Notes: generated from the sequence alone by a model not told the origin. A stretch of DNA of 64,000 nucleotides from Desulfopila sp. IMCC35008 (GCF_010646885.2 NZ_CP050700.1:2196501-2260500); one strand, 5' to 3'; positions 54,457-63,678 are shown, counted from the stretch's first letter. Numbers and translations are program-made.

Positions 54457-55884
54457 ATGATAGAACTAATCTTTTTACTACCTGTCCTGGCTGGTCTTGC
54501 AGCTTTTGCATTACCTTCTGGTATGGGCAGGATACTGCTGCTTGCAACAGCACTGTTTCACTTGCAGCTTACCATCATGGCCTGGATGAAACTACTGACC
54601 CCAACATTTCCAGCATTTTTTGCGGCATCACCTGAAGGACTGTTAGTGCTGCTGGTTACCTCTTTTGTCTTTGTCTGTATTTCGATATACGCCTTTGCCT
54701 ATATCAAGGAAACGAAGATGGAAAACGTAGCGGTGTTCATCTGTTGCATGCTGCTCTTTCTCGGCACCATGTCGATGGTCACTCTGTCAGATCATCCCAT
54801 TGTTCTTTGGACAGCTATTGAGGCAACGACACTTGTCAGTGCACCGCTCATTTTTATTCATCGATCTAAGGAGGCACTGGAGGCGACATGGAAATACGTG
54901 CTTATCTGTTCTGTTGGTATCGCCCTTGCGTTGCTTGGTTGCTTTTTTATTACCTTGTCAATGGATCTGCGGAACGTAGAGTCTTCATTGGCCTTTAGTT
55001 CACTCAACGGGGTGGCTTTACAACTGGATCCAGTATGGTTGAAGGTTGGATTTGTATTTGTGGTAATAGGTTTCGGAACCAAGATGGGGCTGGCACCTAT
55101 GCACACTTGGCTTCCTGATGCTCATAGCGAAGCACCGAGTCCTGCCTCTGCACTGCTTTCAGGAGCACTGCTCAACTGCGCATTTCTGGGTATCTATAAA
55201 GTACATGTTTTGATGAACGCAGCCAATCTTGGTGATTTTGCAGGGAATGTCCTCGTTGGTTTTGGTATCGTCTCTGTACTGGTAGGCGGCATATTTATTG
55301 TCGGGCAAACTGACTACAAGAGGATGCTCGCGTATTCAAGTATAAAAAACATGGGAATTATTGCCTTTGGAGTAGGCATTGGCGGAATCGCCTTATACGG
55401 TGCTTTTTTGCACATGATTCATCATTCATTGCTGAAGTCCTCGCTTTTCCTCTCTGCAGGAAACATTTTACTCGGTTTCGAAACAAAACTTGTGCAGCGA
55501 ATCGGCGGAATTATCAAGTATCTTCCCAAGACATGTATCTGTTTTCTCGCCGGGTTCATAGGTGTGTCCGGCCTCCCGCCGTTCGGCATGTTTGTCAGTG
55601 AATTGTTAATCATCATTGGTGCTATAAAAGGCCAATGGTATATCAGTACCGGATTGTTGATTTTCGCACTCATACTCGTTTTTGCCGGGACAGGCAGGGT
55701 CTTTATCGCTATGTCTTTTGGAAAGGAGTTAGAATCTGTGAAAGTGCAGGAGAAGTCACTCCGCCTTATCCCATCGTATATCCTTCTTCTTGCATCCATA
55801 CTCCTTTGTGTCTGGCTGCCAGATATTGTCTATGCAACAATAATGAATTCAATTGAAATTATCGGGGGTGGTATTCATGGATAA
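54457..55884 (+). CDS. Ehr/Hyf-like membrane subunit (HyfF/NuoN-M family)
   Basis: 475-residue second antiporter-like subunit: AIEATTLVSAPLIFIHR with the conserved Glu, GFGTKMGLAPMHTWLPDAHS with the channel Lys, and LAYSSIKNMGII. Having two antiporter-like subunits (this one and the gene at 50889) implies two ion-translocation units. Its last 8 bp overlap the true start of the large subunit gene. Confidence 0.92.
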   Translation: MIELIFLLPVLAGLAAFALPSGMGRILLLATALFHLQLTIMAWMKLLTPTFPAFFAASPEGLLVLLVTSFVFVCISIYAFAYIKETKMENVAVFICCMLLFLGTMSMVTLSDHPIVLWTAIEATTLVSAPLIFIHRSKEALEATWKYVLICSVGIALALLGCFFITLSMDLRNVESSLAFSSLNGVALQLDPVWLKVGFVFVVIGFGTKMGLAPMHTWLPDAHSEAPSPASALLSGALLNCAFLGIYKVHVLMNAANLGDFAGNVLVGFGIVSVLVGGIFIVGQTDYKRMLAYSSIKNMGIIAFGVGIGGIALYGAFLHMIHHSLLKSSLFLSAGNILLGFETKLVQRIGGIIKYLPKTCICFLAGFIGVSGLPPFGMFVSELLIIIGAIKGQWYISTGLLIFALILVFAGTGRVFIAMSFGKELESVKVQEKSLRLIPSYILLLASILLCVWLPDIVYATIMNSIEIIGGGIHG

Positions 55885-57397
55885 TCTCCTGGAAATAGAA
55901 AACGGTGTTGCCGTTTCCAGAAAATTGATACCCCAGGTTCCATTTGATCAATTTTACAGGACACTTTCGGACTTTATCAGAAATGATGGATATATCGTCC
56001 AGTTTTTCTGCTATCAGGAGACCGGTAGTTACCACTTACTAGCCGTCGTTCGGAACAAGAAACTCTATGTAGTCGCCACCGAGACAGGAGCGACGTTTAA
56101 ATCCCTTACCGGTACCGTGAGTGAAAAGTTCCATATGTTTGAGCGGGAAATTGCTGAACAATATGGGATCCGACCGGATGGTCATCCTTGGCTGAAAATG
56201 GTGAGGTATCATCAAAACTATACCTGTGAGAAGGATGTCTTCGATAATGATTACAAAGAAAATATTCCTGGTAATTACGATTACTTCAGAGTCGAAGGCG
56301 AGTCGATACATGAAGTTGCCGTTGGGCCGGTCCATGCCGGTATTATTGAGCCGGGTCATTTCCGTTTTCAATGCGCAGGTGAAGAGGTACTGCATCTTGA
56401 GATCCAGCTGGGATACCAGCACAGAGGCATCGAAAAAATGCTGCCGACGGTACCCCGGAAGCGGTTTCCGATTATCTGTGAGTCGATAGCAGGTGATACT
56501 TCAGTCGGCCATAACTTGTGCATGTGTCAGGCACTTGAAGCCTTGGCGAACCTACAGGTTGATATAAAGGCAAAAATTGTTCGTTCAATCGCCCTTGAAC
56601 TTGAACGAATCGCCAATCATATTGGCGATCTTGGGGCCTTGAGTGGTGATGTTGCTTTTAATCCGCCTGCTGCATATTTCGGACGTATACGCGGCGAATT
56701 CCTGAATTTATTACAAGTGTTGAGCGGCAATCGTTTCGGTAAAGGTCTTGTTCGTCCCGGTGGAGTTGCCCATGTAATGGGTGCAGAACAATGTCAACTT
56801 TTGAGAGATAAACTTGCTGAGATAACGCCCGAAATTGAACATGTATGCGACCTGTTATTTACTGCCCATACGGTGCTGGCACGTTTTGAGTATACAGGTA
56901 CCGTCAAACACGATATGGCAAAAGACCTTGGTTTAGTCGGGTATGCTGGCAGGGCCTGCGGTATCGCCTATGATGCAAGAAGGGAATTCCCTTCAGAAAT
57001 CTATGGAGAACTGCCAGCCAACAACAATAACGTGACAGATGGAGATGTGAACAGCAGGGCAACAGTAAGGAGAGGGGAAGTAATGCACTCACTGAGCCTT
57101 GTTTCCATGCTACTGGACAAATATGAGGTGCTGGAATCAGCCGCAACAGCAGTACAGATGCAAGAACACAAGCTGATGTGTGATTCGTTTGTAGTCACCG
57201 TTAATGAGGGCTGGAGAGGGGAGCTTTCCCACTGTATCCTTACGGATAGTAAAGGGGATATACAGCGCTATAAAATCAAGGATCCATCTTTTCATAACTG
57301 GACCGGACTTGCAATGTCCTTAAGGAATCAGGAAATTTCAGATTTTCCCTTATGCAATAAAAGCTACAATCTCTCGTACTGTGGTTTTGACCTCTAA
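55877..57397 (+). CDS. Ehr large subunit: HyfG/NuoCD-like protein lacking the nickel-site cysteine pairs
   Basis: 506-residue fusion of a NuoC-like domain (about 1-150) and a NuoD / hydrogenase-large-subunit domain. [NiFe] hydrogenases need two CxxC pairs. Here the first pair reads C201-ESI (second position Ile204) and the second, at the extreme C-terminus, reads FPLC493-NKS (second position Ser496), with another Cys at 502. One ligand of each pair is missing, so a Ni-Fe centre is not expected. There is also no C-terminal maturation peptide. This matches Ehr (energy-converting hydrogenase-related) complexes, whose substrate is unknown. The start is ATG 55877 after a GGGGGTGG ribosome site; the longer frame lies inside the preceding gene. 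Confidence 0.92.
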   Translation: MDNLLEIENGVAVSRKLIPQVPFDQFYRTLSDFIRNDGYIVQFFCYQETGSYHLLAVVRNKKLYVVATETGATFKSLTGTVSEKFHMFEREIAEQYGIRPDGHPWLKMVRYHQNYTCEKDVFDNDYKENIPGNYDYFRVEGESIHEVAVGPVHAGIIEPGHFRFQCAGEEVLHLEIQLGYQHRGIEKMLPTVPRKRFPIICESIAGDTSVGHNLCMCQALEALANLQVDIKAKIVRSIALELERIANHIGDLGALSGDVAFNPPAAYFGRIRGEFLNLLQVLSGNRFGKGLVRPGGVAHVMGAEQCQLLRDKLAEITPEIEHVCDLLFTAHTVLARFEYTGTVKHDMAKDLGLVGYAGRACGIAYDARREFPSEIYGELPANNNNVTDGDVNSRATVRRGEVMHSLSLVSMLLDKYEVLESAATAVQMQEHKLMCDSFVVTVNEGWRGELSHCILTDSKGDIQRYKIKDPSFHNWTGLAMSLRNQEISDFPLCNKSYNLSYCGFDL

Positions 57398-57438
57398 CGA
57401 TGATATCAATCTCTTTCATATAGAAGAAGGCTATTATT

Positions 57439-58182
57439 ATGCTGAAAATCATCAAGAATAAGATGGAACAGGGGTGTAAAACCTCAAAATATCCTGCTGA
57501 ACCGATCTCTTTATATAAGAGATACAGGGGGCTGCCTGTTATTAATAAGGAATGCCGGGATGAGATTATTCAACTATGTGTTGGGATCTGCCCTCAGGAT
57601 GCGATAGACCCGCACAACAAAACTATTGATCTTGGAAAGTGTACTTTTTGTGGCCAGTGTGAGGTTGAAGGCGAGGGTGAGTTTGTTCGTTTCAGCCAGA
57701 ATTTTGAGCTTGGTACAGCTTCGCGTGATGCCCTGGTGACAGATGGTGTCTTGCCGGAACTGGCTGAACACTCCAAACAGCATTTCAAAAAACTTTTTGG
57801 CAGATCCCTGCAGCTTCGACAAGTATCAGCGGCTGGCTGCAATTCCTGTGAGGCCGACACCAATGTTCTCGGTACGCCGTTTTTTGACCTTTCACGTTTT
57901 GGAATAGATTTTGTGGCGTCCCCGAGGCATGCGGATGGTATACATGTTACTGGACCTGTTTCACGCAATATGACCAAAGCGTTGCTGGATACCTATGAAG
58001 CGGTACCTGCGCCAAAGGTCGTTATCGCCAGTGGGTGCTGTTCAATTTCCGGTGGGCCGTTCTATGGAAGTGATGAAATCGTCGGGGATCTGAATAGCCT
58101 GCTTCCTGTTGATCTTTATATACCAGGTTGCCCACCGCACCCGATGACGACATTGCACGCATTGCTGAAATATTTCAAATGA
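57439..58182 (+). CDS. Ehr small subunit: NuoB/HyfI-like domain fused to an N-terminal Fe-S domain
   Basis: 247-residue protein. The C-terminal half is NuoB-like with the [4Fe-4S] ligands C134-x2-C137, C200/C201 and C231 in GCNSC, SGCC and PGCPP. The N-terminal 80 residues look like a ferredoxin (HyfH-like) with seven Cys in a non-standard pattern: C39-x7-C47-x3-C51-P and C68-x2-C71-x2-C74. No separate HyfH gene exists in this operon, so the fused domain probably replaces it as the electron entry or exit. GAAGG precedes the ATG. It is the last gene before the shared hairpin. Confidence 0.92.
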   Translation: MLKIIKNKMEQGCKTSKYPAEPISLYKRYRGLPVINKECRDEIIQLCVGICPQDAIDPHNKTIDLGKCTFCGQCEVEGEGEFVRFSQNFELGTASRDALVTDGVLPELAEHSKQHFKKLFGRSLQLRQVSAAGCNSCEADTNVLGTPFFDLSRFGIDFVASPRHADGIHVTGPVSRNMTKALLDTYEAVPAPKVVIASGCCSISGGPFYGSDEIVGDLNSLLPVDLYIPGCPPHPMTTLHALLKYFK

Positions 58183-58232
58183 AATGAGTCGCCCCGCTAC
58201 AAAACTGACGGGCATGATATATTCAGAAATAG

Positions 58233-58267
58233 AAAGGGGCATGATCAAGTTTTGATCATGCCCCTTT
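58233..58267. terminator. Bidirectional terminator between Ehr and molybdoenzyme operons
   Basis: Perfect 16-bp stem (AAAGGGGCATGATCAA and its complement) with a 3-nt loop. A TTTGTTTT run follows on the plus strand, and the AAA/TTT ends serve the minus strand. Confidence 0.9.
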
Positions 58268-58295
58268 GTTTTACGTTGTATGAGAAGCAAAAAAA

Positions 58296-59114
58296 CTACT
58301 CTTCCTTCTCTGAATCAGATGTCGCAACACCGGCAGCGATAAGAGAGCCAACAACACCTACCATACCTACATTGCGCAGGGTTTTCGTGGCAGATCTTCG
58401 CAGAGAGGCCAGCATGGCTCTTCTGCGCACATGGTTGAGATCGGCAAGTTCGGGGGTGGAGGTGCCAAACAGCAGATCCATATCTTTCTTTTTGCCTATG
58501 TAACGGGAGTTCGGTCCGAGATTACCGTCAACAGGCTCAATGCCGATTGCGCCTTTCTTGACCAGTTTGGCAGGCTCAGATTCCGGATCATCGAGATCAC
58601 CGAAAATCCTGGCTCCTGTGATGCAGGTCTGTACACAGGCGGGTATTGCCCCACTATCAACACGTGGCTTGCAGTAGGTGCATTTGTCGGCTTTGCCGTC
58701 TTCGCTTACATCGTCTACGAGTGCAGGGTTTACATACCGAGCATTATAGGGACAGGCATCGACACAGGCTCCGCAGCCAATACAGCGGTTCTTGTCTATC
58801 TGGACGGTTCCGTCGAAAGGGTCCTTCCAGGTAGCAGCGACCTCCATGGTGACAGTCTTGCCGCTCTTTGGGTCGGTAAAGGTTACATCTTCCGTGTCTG
58901 CGGGACACTCCGGGACACAGACAGGGTCGGTGCAATGGTTGCAAAGCCCTATATAATATGTCGCAGCCATCTCATCATTAACGATCGTTGGACCAAGTCG
59001 ATTTACCCAGTTCCTGCCAAATTCAACGGGAACCTCCCATTCTGCCTTACAGGCAATAGTACAGGCATGGCAACCGACGCATCTTTCAAGATCAATTATC
59101 ATTCCATATTGCAT
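58296..59114 (-). CDS. Four-cluster ferredoxin subunit of the molybdopterin reductase, with C-terminal hydrophobic tail
   Basis: 272-residue electron-transfer subunit of the PsrB/DmsB/NrfC type. Sixteen Cys fall in four groups: CVGCHACTIACK, CNHCTDPVCVPECP, CIGCGACVDACP and CTYC...CVQTC, for four [4Fe-4S]. After about residue 215 it has an unusual tail: a basic stretch (RRRAMLASLRRSATK), then a hydrophobic segment NVGMVGVVGSLIAAGVA, then an acidic end. This could be a single membrane anchor. No signal peptide, so it should be exported with the Tat partner. It is the last gene of the leftward operon, 40 bp after the catalytic subunit. Confidence 0.9.
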   Translation of the reverse strand: MQYGMIIDLERCVGCHACTIACKAEWEVPVEFGRNWVNRLGPTIVNDEMAATYYIGLCNHCTDPVCVPECPADTEDVTFTDPKSGKTVTMEVAATWKDPFDGTVQIDKNRCIGCGACVDACPYNARYVNPALVDDVSEDGKADKCTYCKPRVDSGAIPACVQTCITGARIFGDLDDPESEPAKLVKKGAIGIEPVDGNLGPNSRYIGKKKDMDLLFGTSTPELADLNHVRRRAMLASLRRSATKTLRNVGMVGVVGSLIAAGVATSDSEKEE

Positions 59115-59153
59115 CTATTGTATCCTCCTAAAGAGAACTGTACGTGAATATTA

Positions 59154-61391
59154 TTACGCCGGAATATCCAGCACCTTGCCATCTTTTATCAATTTAACAA
59201 AGTTGTTACGCATGCCGTGAGCACCGGTCTCCGGATCAACCGAGATTTTGGTGATCAAGCTCTGGTCGTCAACACCAGCATCGACACCTACCGTCATCAG
59301 CGGGTTGGCAGAACCATATCCGTGTGCCATATAGACACAGTCTTTACGCATACCTGGGGTTACTTTAACGGATGTTGTGGTGCGTGACTTTGCGCCCTCA
59401 CTGTTGATAAACCCAACCTGGTCCCCTTCTTTGAGACCAAGTTTGGCCGCAACCTGATCGTTAACCCATACCGGATTTTCCGGCATGGCCTGATGCAACC
59501 AGGTATTGTTCTGGGTTCTGTTGAAGGTGTGGACAGGGACACGACCATAGAGCAACCGTGCATATCCGCCAGGAACCTGATCAACAGGGATATACGTTGG
59601 TACACCCGGGAAACCAAGGTCTTCAACATCCTCGTTGTAGAACAGTACCTCAAAATCTTCGGGCATCGTATATGGGTCCTTACCATCCTGAAGATGAATA
59701 CCGTCCTCTTTTTTCAGCTGATCGAGGGATAATCCGGCGACTTTGAGGTTCTTGTCGACCATCTCTTCCACCGTCTTAACCGGGATTGCATCTTTATATC
59801 CCATGCCTTCGGCAATGGCGTTGGTAATGAAAATCTGGTCTTTACGCTCAAACATCGGTTCAACCAGTGGGAAACGGGCTGCGATATACTGTTGTTGTTT
59901 TTCAGAGAAATCCCACTGAGTCCCGGTTTTAACAAGGTCGTATCTCTCAAGATAACTCACTTCAGGGAGCAGGATGTCAGCATACATGGTTGCATCTGTC
60001 GGCATTACGTCGACACACATGACAAAATCCATCTGCTTGAGAACGTCCTTCATCTTGTCGGGTCCGGGGATGGTCTGGATGGGGTTCTGTCCCCACATTA
60101 CACAGCCCTTGATCGGATATGGTTTACCGGTTAGCGCGGCATCACGGATCAATTCAGTTGGTGTTCCCGGTGGGTGCAGTGGATACTTGGCCTCTTCATC
60201 CTCATTGTAGTTGAGGTTGTGCTCCAGGCCGTGATCATGTTTCGCCCAACTGACACCACCGACTTTTGGTCCCTTTCCGGGAACCCAGCCACCCTTACTG
60301 TAGTAAGCTCCAAGAAGCCCGGTAAGGCATGCCAGGGAACGCTGACGCTGGAAGTCGTTGCCGTACCATGAGACATGTCGTCCAGGGTGAATACTGACGC
60401 TCGGGGCGCTATCTGCAAGAAGATCCGCAACTTCCTGGATTTGTTTTGGATCGAGTTCACACTCTTTGGCTGCCTTCTCAAGGGTCCACTCTGAGATACC
60501 GGCCTTGAATTCGTCAAAACCTTCGCCATGTTCGTCAATAAAATCGACGTCATACTTTTCGTTCTTAACCAGGTAGTTCATTATTGCAAGCAAAAAGGCG
60601 GTGTCTGTTCCGGGTTTGATTTTTACCCAGATATCCGATTTTGCGGCGGCAGCAGAGTAACGTGGATCGACGACGATGAGTTTGGCGCCACGCTGTAAGC
60701 CCTTTATATAGGCTTTAACGTGGGAAACATGAACATTCTCACCAATATGGGAACCGACCAACAGGATAGCCTTGGCATTAGGCATATCAACTTTTTCTCC
60801 TGGTGGTTTGCCGGTAGTGGCCACATAGGCCATATCGCGTATACCTCGACACTGATAGAATGAAGCTTCACTGACGTTATGGGTCCCAACTGTTCTTTCA
60901 AAAAAATGCATCGGATATTTAGCCGATGAACCGTGAGGGAATACTGCAATCCCTTGTGGACCGTATTTGTCGACAACAGTTTTGAGACGGGTAGAGCATT
61001 CTTTTAACGCTTCATCCCAACTAATTTTCTTCCAAACCGGCTTGCCTCTTTCCCCTACATTTTTCAAGGGGTACTTCAGGCGATCCGGATCGTAGAGGAG
61101 CTTAATTCCGGCATTGCCCCTGGCGCAAATGGAAGTTCCATTATCAATTGACTTTGGATTTCCTTCCAGTTTAATCAGACGACCGTCGCGTTTCTTGCCG
61201 ACGAGTTGACAGCGCCAGAAACACATTTCGCAGATTCCGCCGGCAACTTTCTCCTCGTTGAGGGTGCCTTTCGCTTCCAGGGGAGACGGCGTAAAGCTGG
61301 TTTCTGCTGAAACCACTTTGGAAAGCGGGATGGAAACGGCTGCGAGGGAGGCCGATTGCAAAAATCTACGCCTCGTTACATTAAATGCCAT
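59154..61391 (-). CDS. Tat-exported molybdopterin oxidoreductase, PsrA/PhsA-like catalytic subunit
   Basis: 745-residue DMSO-reductase-family enzyme (bis-MGD cofactor). A twin-arginine signal occupies residues 6-30 (TRRRFLQSASLAAVS). The N-terminal [4Fe-4S] ligands are C54, C57, C61 and C89. The likely Mo ligand is C181 in ASFYQCRGIRD, as in the polysulfide / thiosulfate / periplasmic nitrate branch. Overall similarity points to polysulfide or thiosulfate reductase-type proteins acting in the periplasm, but the substrate cannot be read from sequence. The start is ATG 61391, 9 bp after GGAGG; the longer frame to 61433 lies inside the torD gene. It overlaps torD by 11 bp. Confidence 0.9.
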   Translation of the reverse strand: MAFNVTRRRFLQSASLAAVSIPLSKVVSAETSFTPSPLEAKGTLNEEKVAGGICEMCFWRCQLVGKKRDGRLIKLEGNPKSIDNGTSICARGNAGIKLLYDPDRLKYPLKNVGERGKPVWKKISWDEALKECSTRLKTVVDKYGPQGIAVFPHGSSAKYPMHFFERTVGTHNVSEASFYQCRGIRDMAYVATTGKPPGEKVDMPNAKAILLVGSHIGENVHVSHVKAYIKGLQRGAKLIVVDPRYSAAAAKSDIWVKIKPGTDTAFLLAIMNYLVKNEKYDVDFIDEHGEGFDEFKAGISEWTLEKAAKECELDPKQIQEVADLLADSAPSVSIHPGRHVSWYGNDFQRQRSLACLTGLLGAYYSKGGWVPGKGPKVGGVSWAKHDHGLEHNLNYNEDEEAKYPLHPPGTPTELIRDAALTGKPYPIKGCVMWGQNPIQTIPGPDKMKDVLKQMDFVMCVDVMPTDATMYADILLPEVSYLERYDLVKTGTQWDFSEKQQQYIAARFPLVEPMFERKDQIFITNAIAEGMGYKDAIPVKTVEEMVDKNLKVAGLSLDQLKKEDGIHLQDGKDPYTMPEDFEVLFYNEDVEDLGFPGVPTYIPVDQVPGGYARLLYGRVPVHTFNRTQNNTWLHQAMPENPVWVNDQVAAKLGLKEGDQVGFINSEGAKSRTTTSVKVTPGMRKDCVYMAHGYGSANPLMTVGVDAGVDDQSLITKISVDPETGAHGMRNNFVKLIKDGKVLDIPA

Positions 61392-62025
61392 GTTCGTTTT
61401 CCTCCATTGTGAAAAAATCAATGAGTTGAACAATTACAGAGTAAAAGGGGTGTTGAGCCTCTTCCTCTACTCTTTTCTTGAAATGTGGAAACCACGGTAG
61501 AAATAACTTATTAATAAATTCTGTCTCAGCTGGACCGTCACTCTGCCCGGCCAAAAGAGAAAGAAATTCGAGTTGATGACAGATATGATCCGGCAAATCG
61601 GAGTTAGCCTTGAGTTGATAACCATGTTCCCGGTAAAACTGCAGGGTCTTTTCTGTATGTACTCCCTGCAGGGACTTGTCAATGTAGACAGAACCGTAGG
61701 GTGGAGCGGCAACGTGCGGAACGCCGTTTATGAAGAGCCTGGTGTGCTCAATCTGGAGTTCTTCCAGAATATCGCCTGGTTTGGAGAAAGCCTGCTTGAG
61801 TTTCTCTATCTCCCTGTCAGCCTCAAGACTTTCAAGGATCAGGTAGAGACTATTCCTGTATTCTTCTGTGAACCATCCCGGTTCTGGGAACTGCATGGAC
61901 AGGGCACAAAAACGATACAGTGTTGCTACCTGGGCAGATAGCGGCTCGACAGTCATATGGCAACCTTCAACGAATGAATAAAAGTCGGGGTTGTCCAATA
62001 GCCTTGGCACATGACAACCGCTCAT
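61381..62025 (-). CDS. TorD/DmsD-family molybdoenzyme chaperone
   Basis: 214-residue all-helical cytoplasmic chaperone that binds the Tat signal of a molybdoenzyme until its cofactor is loaded. The TorD-family blocks are visible: YGSVYIDKSLQG, REHGYQL and LPDHICHQLEFLSLLAGQ. It is the first gene of the leftward operon and overlaps the catalytic subunit start by 11 bp, so chaperone and client are made together. Confidence 0.9.
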   Translation of the reverse strand: MSGCHVPRLLDNPDFYSFVEGCHMTVEPLSAQVATLYRFCALSMQFPEPGWFTEEYRNSLYLILESLEADREIEKLKQAFSKPGDILEELQIEHTRLFINGVPHVAAPPYGSVYIDKSLQGVHTEKTLQFYREHGYQLKANSDLPDHICHQLEFLSLLAGQSDGPAETEFINKLFLPWFPHFKKRVEEEAQHPFYSVIVQLIDFFTMEENEHGI

Positions 62026-62335
62026 TACAGGACAGAATTCTACATTGTGGTCATTTGTTTGTCAATATTACATTGTAGTATTCGGCGCTCCTTACATATT
62101 GAAAATATGGGTTTTATTTTTGTACCATTCGATGAAGTCCTCAAAAATTAAATAGATAGCTGATAGGGTTTTGTGCGCACTTTAAGAAAATAATTAAAAA
62201 CTATATTAGCAAATCTTGATTTTTTTTCTAAAGGTTCCGTTATAAACAGTCGAAACAGATAAGCAGCAAACTTATTTTTTTGCCGAGGATGGGTTGCCTG
62301 ACAGGGGCTACCGCCAATGCCACGGAGGGCATGCC
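62026..62335. other. Divergent gap with structured leader
   Basis: 310 bp, AT-rich on the left. The final 45 bp before the next gene are GC-rich and can fold into two hairpins: GGTTGCC/GGCTACC with one mismatch (62292-62312) and ATGCC/GGCAT (62317-62332). Confidence 0.5.
62317..62332 (+). promoter_or_regulatory. Hairpin enclosing the Shine-Dalgarno sequence
   Basis: Stem ATGCC / GGCAT, with the ribosome site GGAGGG partly in the loop and partly in the right arm, 4 bp before the ATG at 62336. The fold would hide the ribosome site, implying translational control. Confidence 0.5.
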
Positions 62336-63427
62336 ATGAAAATATCAGATTACACTGTCGATCTTTTTTCGGAACGAACTGCCGTTGAAAAAACGGTAAA
62401 ACGGGAAAGCCTGCGAACCTGGGGAGATAAAGATAAGCAACCTCTGGTAGAGAAAAGGCTAAAAGACAATCCTTCTGTTGTAACGAAGAACATAAATAGC
62501 ACGTCTGTCGGACAGATACAGACGGACGACGTTCAGCTCTCTAGTGTGGCCATGCAAGGGCGTCCACGAAGGGCACTGGTTGCACCGGTCCCTGAAGGAC
62601 ACAAAATAATGGCAGATCTCAATCTTGAGATATTAAAAGAAATGATAGAACGGATCACCGGTAAAATAATGGACTTCAGGATCCCAGGTGAGGTCGGGGC
62701 CTCAGGACCGGTTGAGACAAATGAAGCACCGGCTGATGAGCTTTCACCCGTTGTGGGACAGGGTTTTGGCATGGAGTATGACTACTATGAATCGCATTAC
62801 GAGTACGAATCCACAAGTTTTGAGAGTTCGGGAACAATACAGACAGAGGACGGGCAAGAGATAGGTTTTAACGTACGACTCAATATGAGTCGCGAGTTTA
62901 TGACGGAACACCATGTTAATATTATGGTCGGAGAGCCATTAAAGGATCCTTTGGTTGTCAATTTTGGCGGTGGGGCTGCTGAGATTCACAACAGGGATTT
63001 TGAATTTGATATTGATGCTGACGGAAAGAATGATCAAATTGGTTTTGTGGGACCTAATAGTGGTTATCTTGTCCTGGATAAAAATGAGAATGGTATAGTT
63101 GATAACGGACTCGAACTGTTTGGTCCTCAAACCGGTCGAGGTTTCAGTGAACTTGCCGCCTACGATGCAGACGGTAATAACTGGATTGATGAGAACGATT
63201 CCATTTACAACCGATTGCGGATCTGGACAAAGGATGAAAGTGGGAATGATCAGCTCTTTGCTCTGGGTGAAAAAGGAGTGGGAGCCATTTACCTTCATCA
63301 CATTGAAACCCCGTTTTTCTTGAAAGGTGAGGGGAACAGCCTGCTCGGGCAGGTGAGGGAAAGCAGTGTCTACCTGGGGGATGACGGATCAGTGGGGACG
63401 GTTCAGCAGATTGACCTGGCGGTTTAA
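62336..63427 (+). CDS. Protein with calcium-binding-type Asp/Asn loops, function unknown
   Basis: 363-residue protein starting at ATG 62336, after GGAGGG. It has no signal peptide. Residues about 1-100 are charged and low in structure. The middle (about 150-215) is rich in Tyr/Glu/Ser (YDYYESHYEYESTSF). The C-terminal part (about 220-345) has repeated Asp/Asn loops like EF-hand or dockerin motifs: DIDADGKNDQIGF, DKNENGIVDNGLELFG and DADGNNWIDENDS. The DxNxNGxxDxGxELF loop is typical of large secreted VCBS/RTX-like proteins, but this one is short and lacks an export signal. The upstream start at 62294 would add 14 residues without a ribosome site. Confidence 0.75.
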   Translation: MKISDYTVDLFSERTAVEKTVKRESLRTWGDKDKQPLVEKRLKDNPSVVTKNINSTSVGQIQTDDVQLSSVAMQGRPRRALVAPVPEGHKIMADLNLEILKEMIERITGKIMDFRIPGEVGASGPVETNEAPADELSPVVGQGFGMEYDYYESHYEYESTSFESSGTIQTEDGQEIGFNVRLNMSREFMTEHHVNIMVGEPLKDPLVVNFGGGAAEIHNRDFEFDIDADGKNDQIGFVGPNSGYLVLDKNENGIVDNGLELFGPQTGRGFSELAAYDADGNNWIDENDSIYNRLRIWTKDESGNDQLFALGEKGVGAIYLHHIETPFFLKGEGNSLLGQVRESSVYLGDDGSVGTVQQIDLAV

Positions 63428-63678
63428 TCTGAATCTTACATTCTGAATTCACCTGTAATGTCAGCCACATAATTGGTTCGGGGCGACTCGTCTTACAGGC
63501 TCTGCACGAATCGGTTTATGTCGGGCCCTTGAAAAAACTCGCCCTGCTCCTTCGCTGAAGAAGAGGGAGGCTTATAAGGGTAATCAGTCTTTCATGAGTC
63601 CATGCGGTACCTTCTGAAATGATGAGTGAGTTGGGCTGGAATGTTGATATGAAAACGTGAAAGCCTGGTTCTGCAGTA

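Noticed and set aside
50889..58182. Calling the operon hydrogenase 4 or NADH dehydrogenase
   Set aside because: The Ni-ligand Cys pairs are broken and there are no NuoE/F/G-type NADH-input genes.
62281..62335. Cyclic-di-GMP (GEMM) riboswitch
   Set aside because: The conserved GEMM core sequences could not be found, although hairpins are present.
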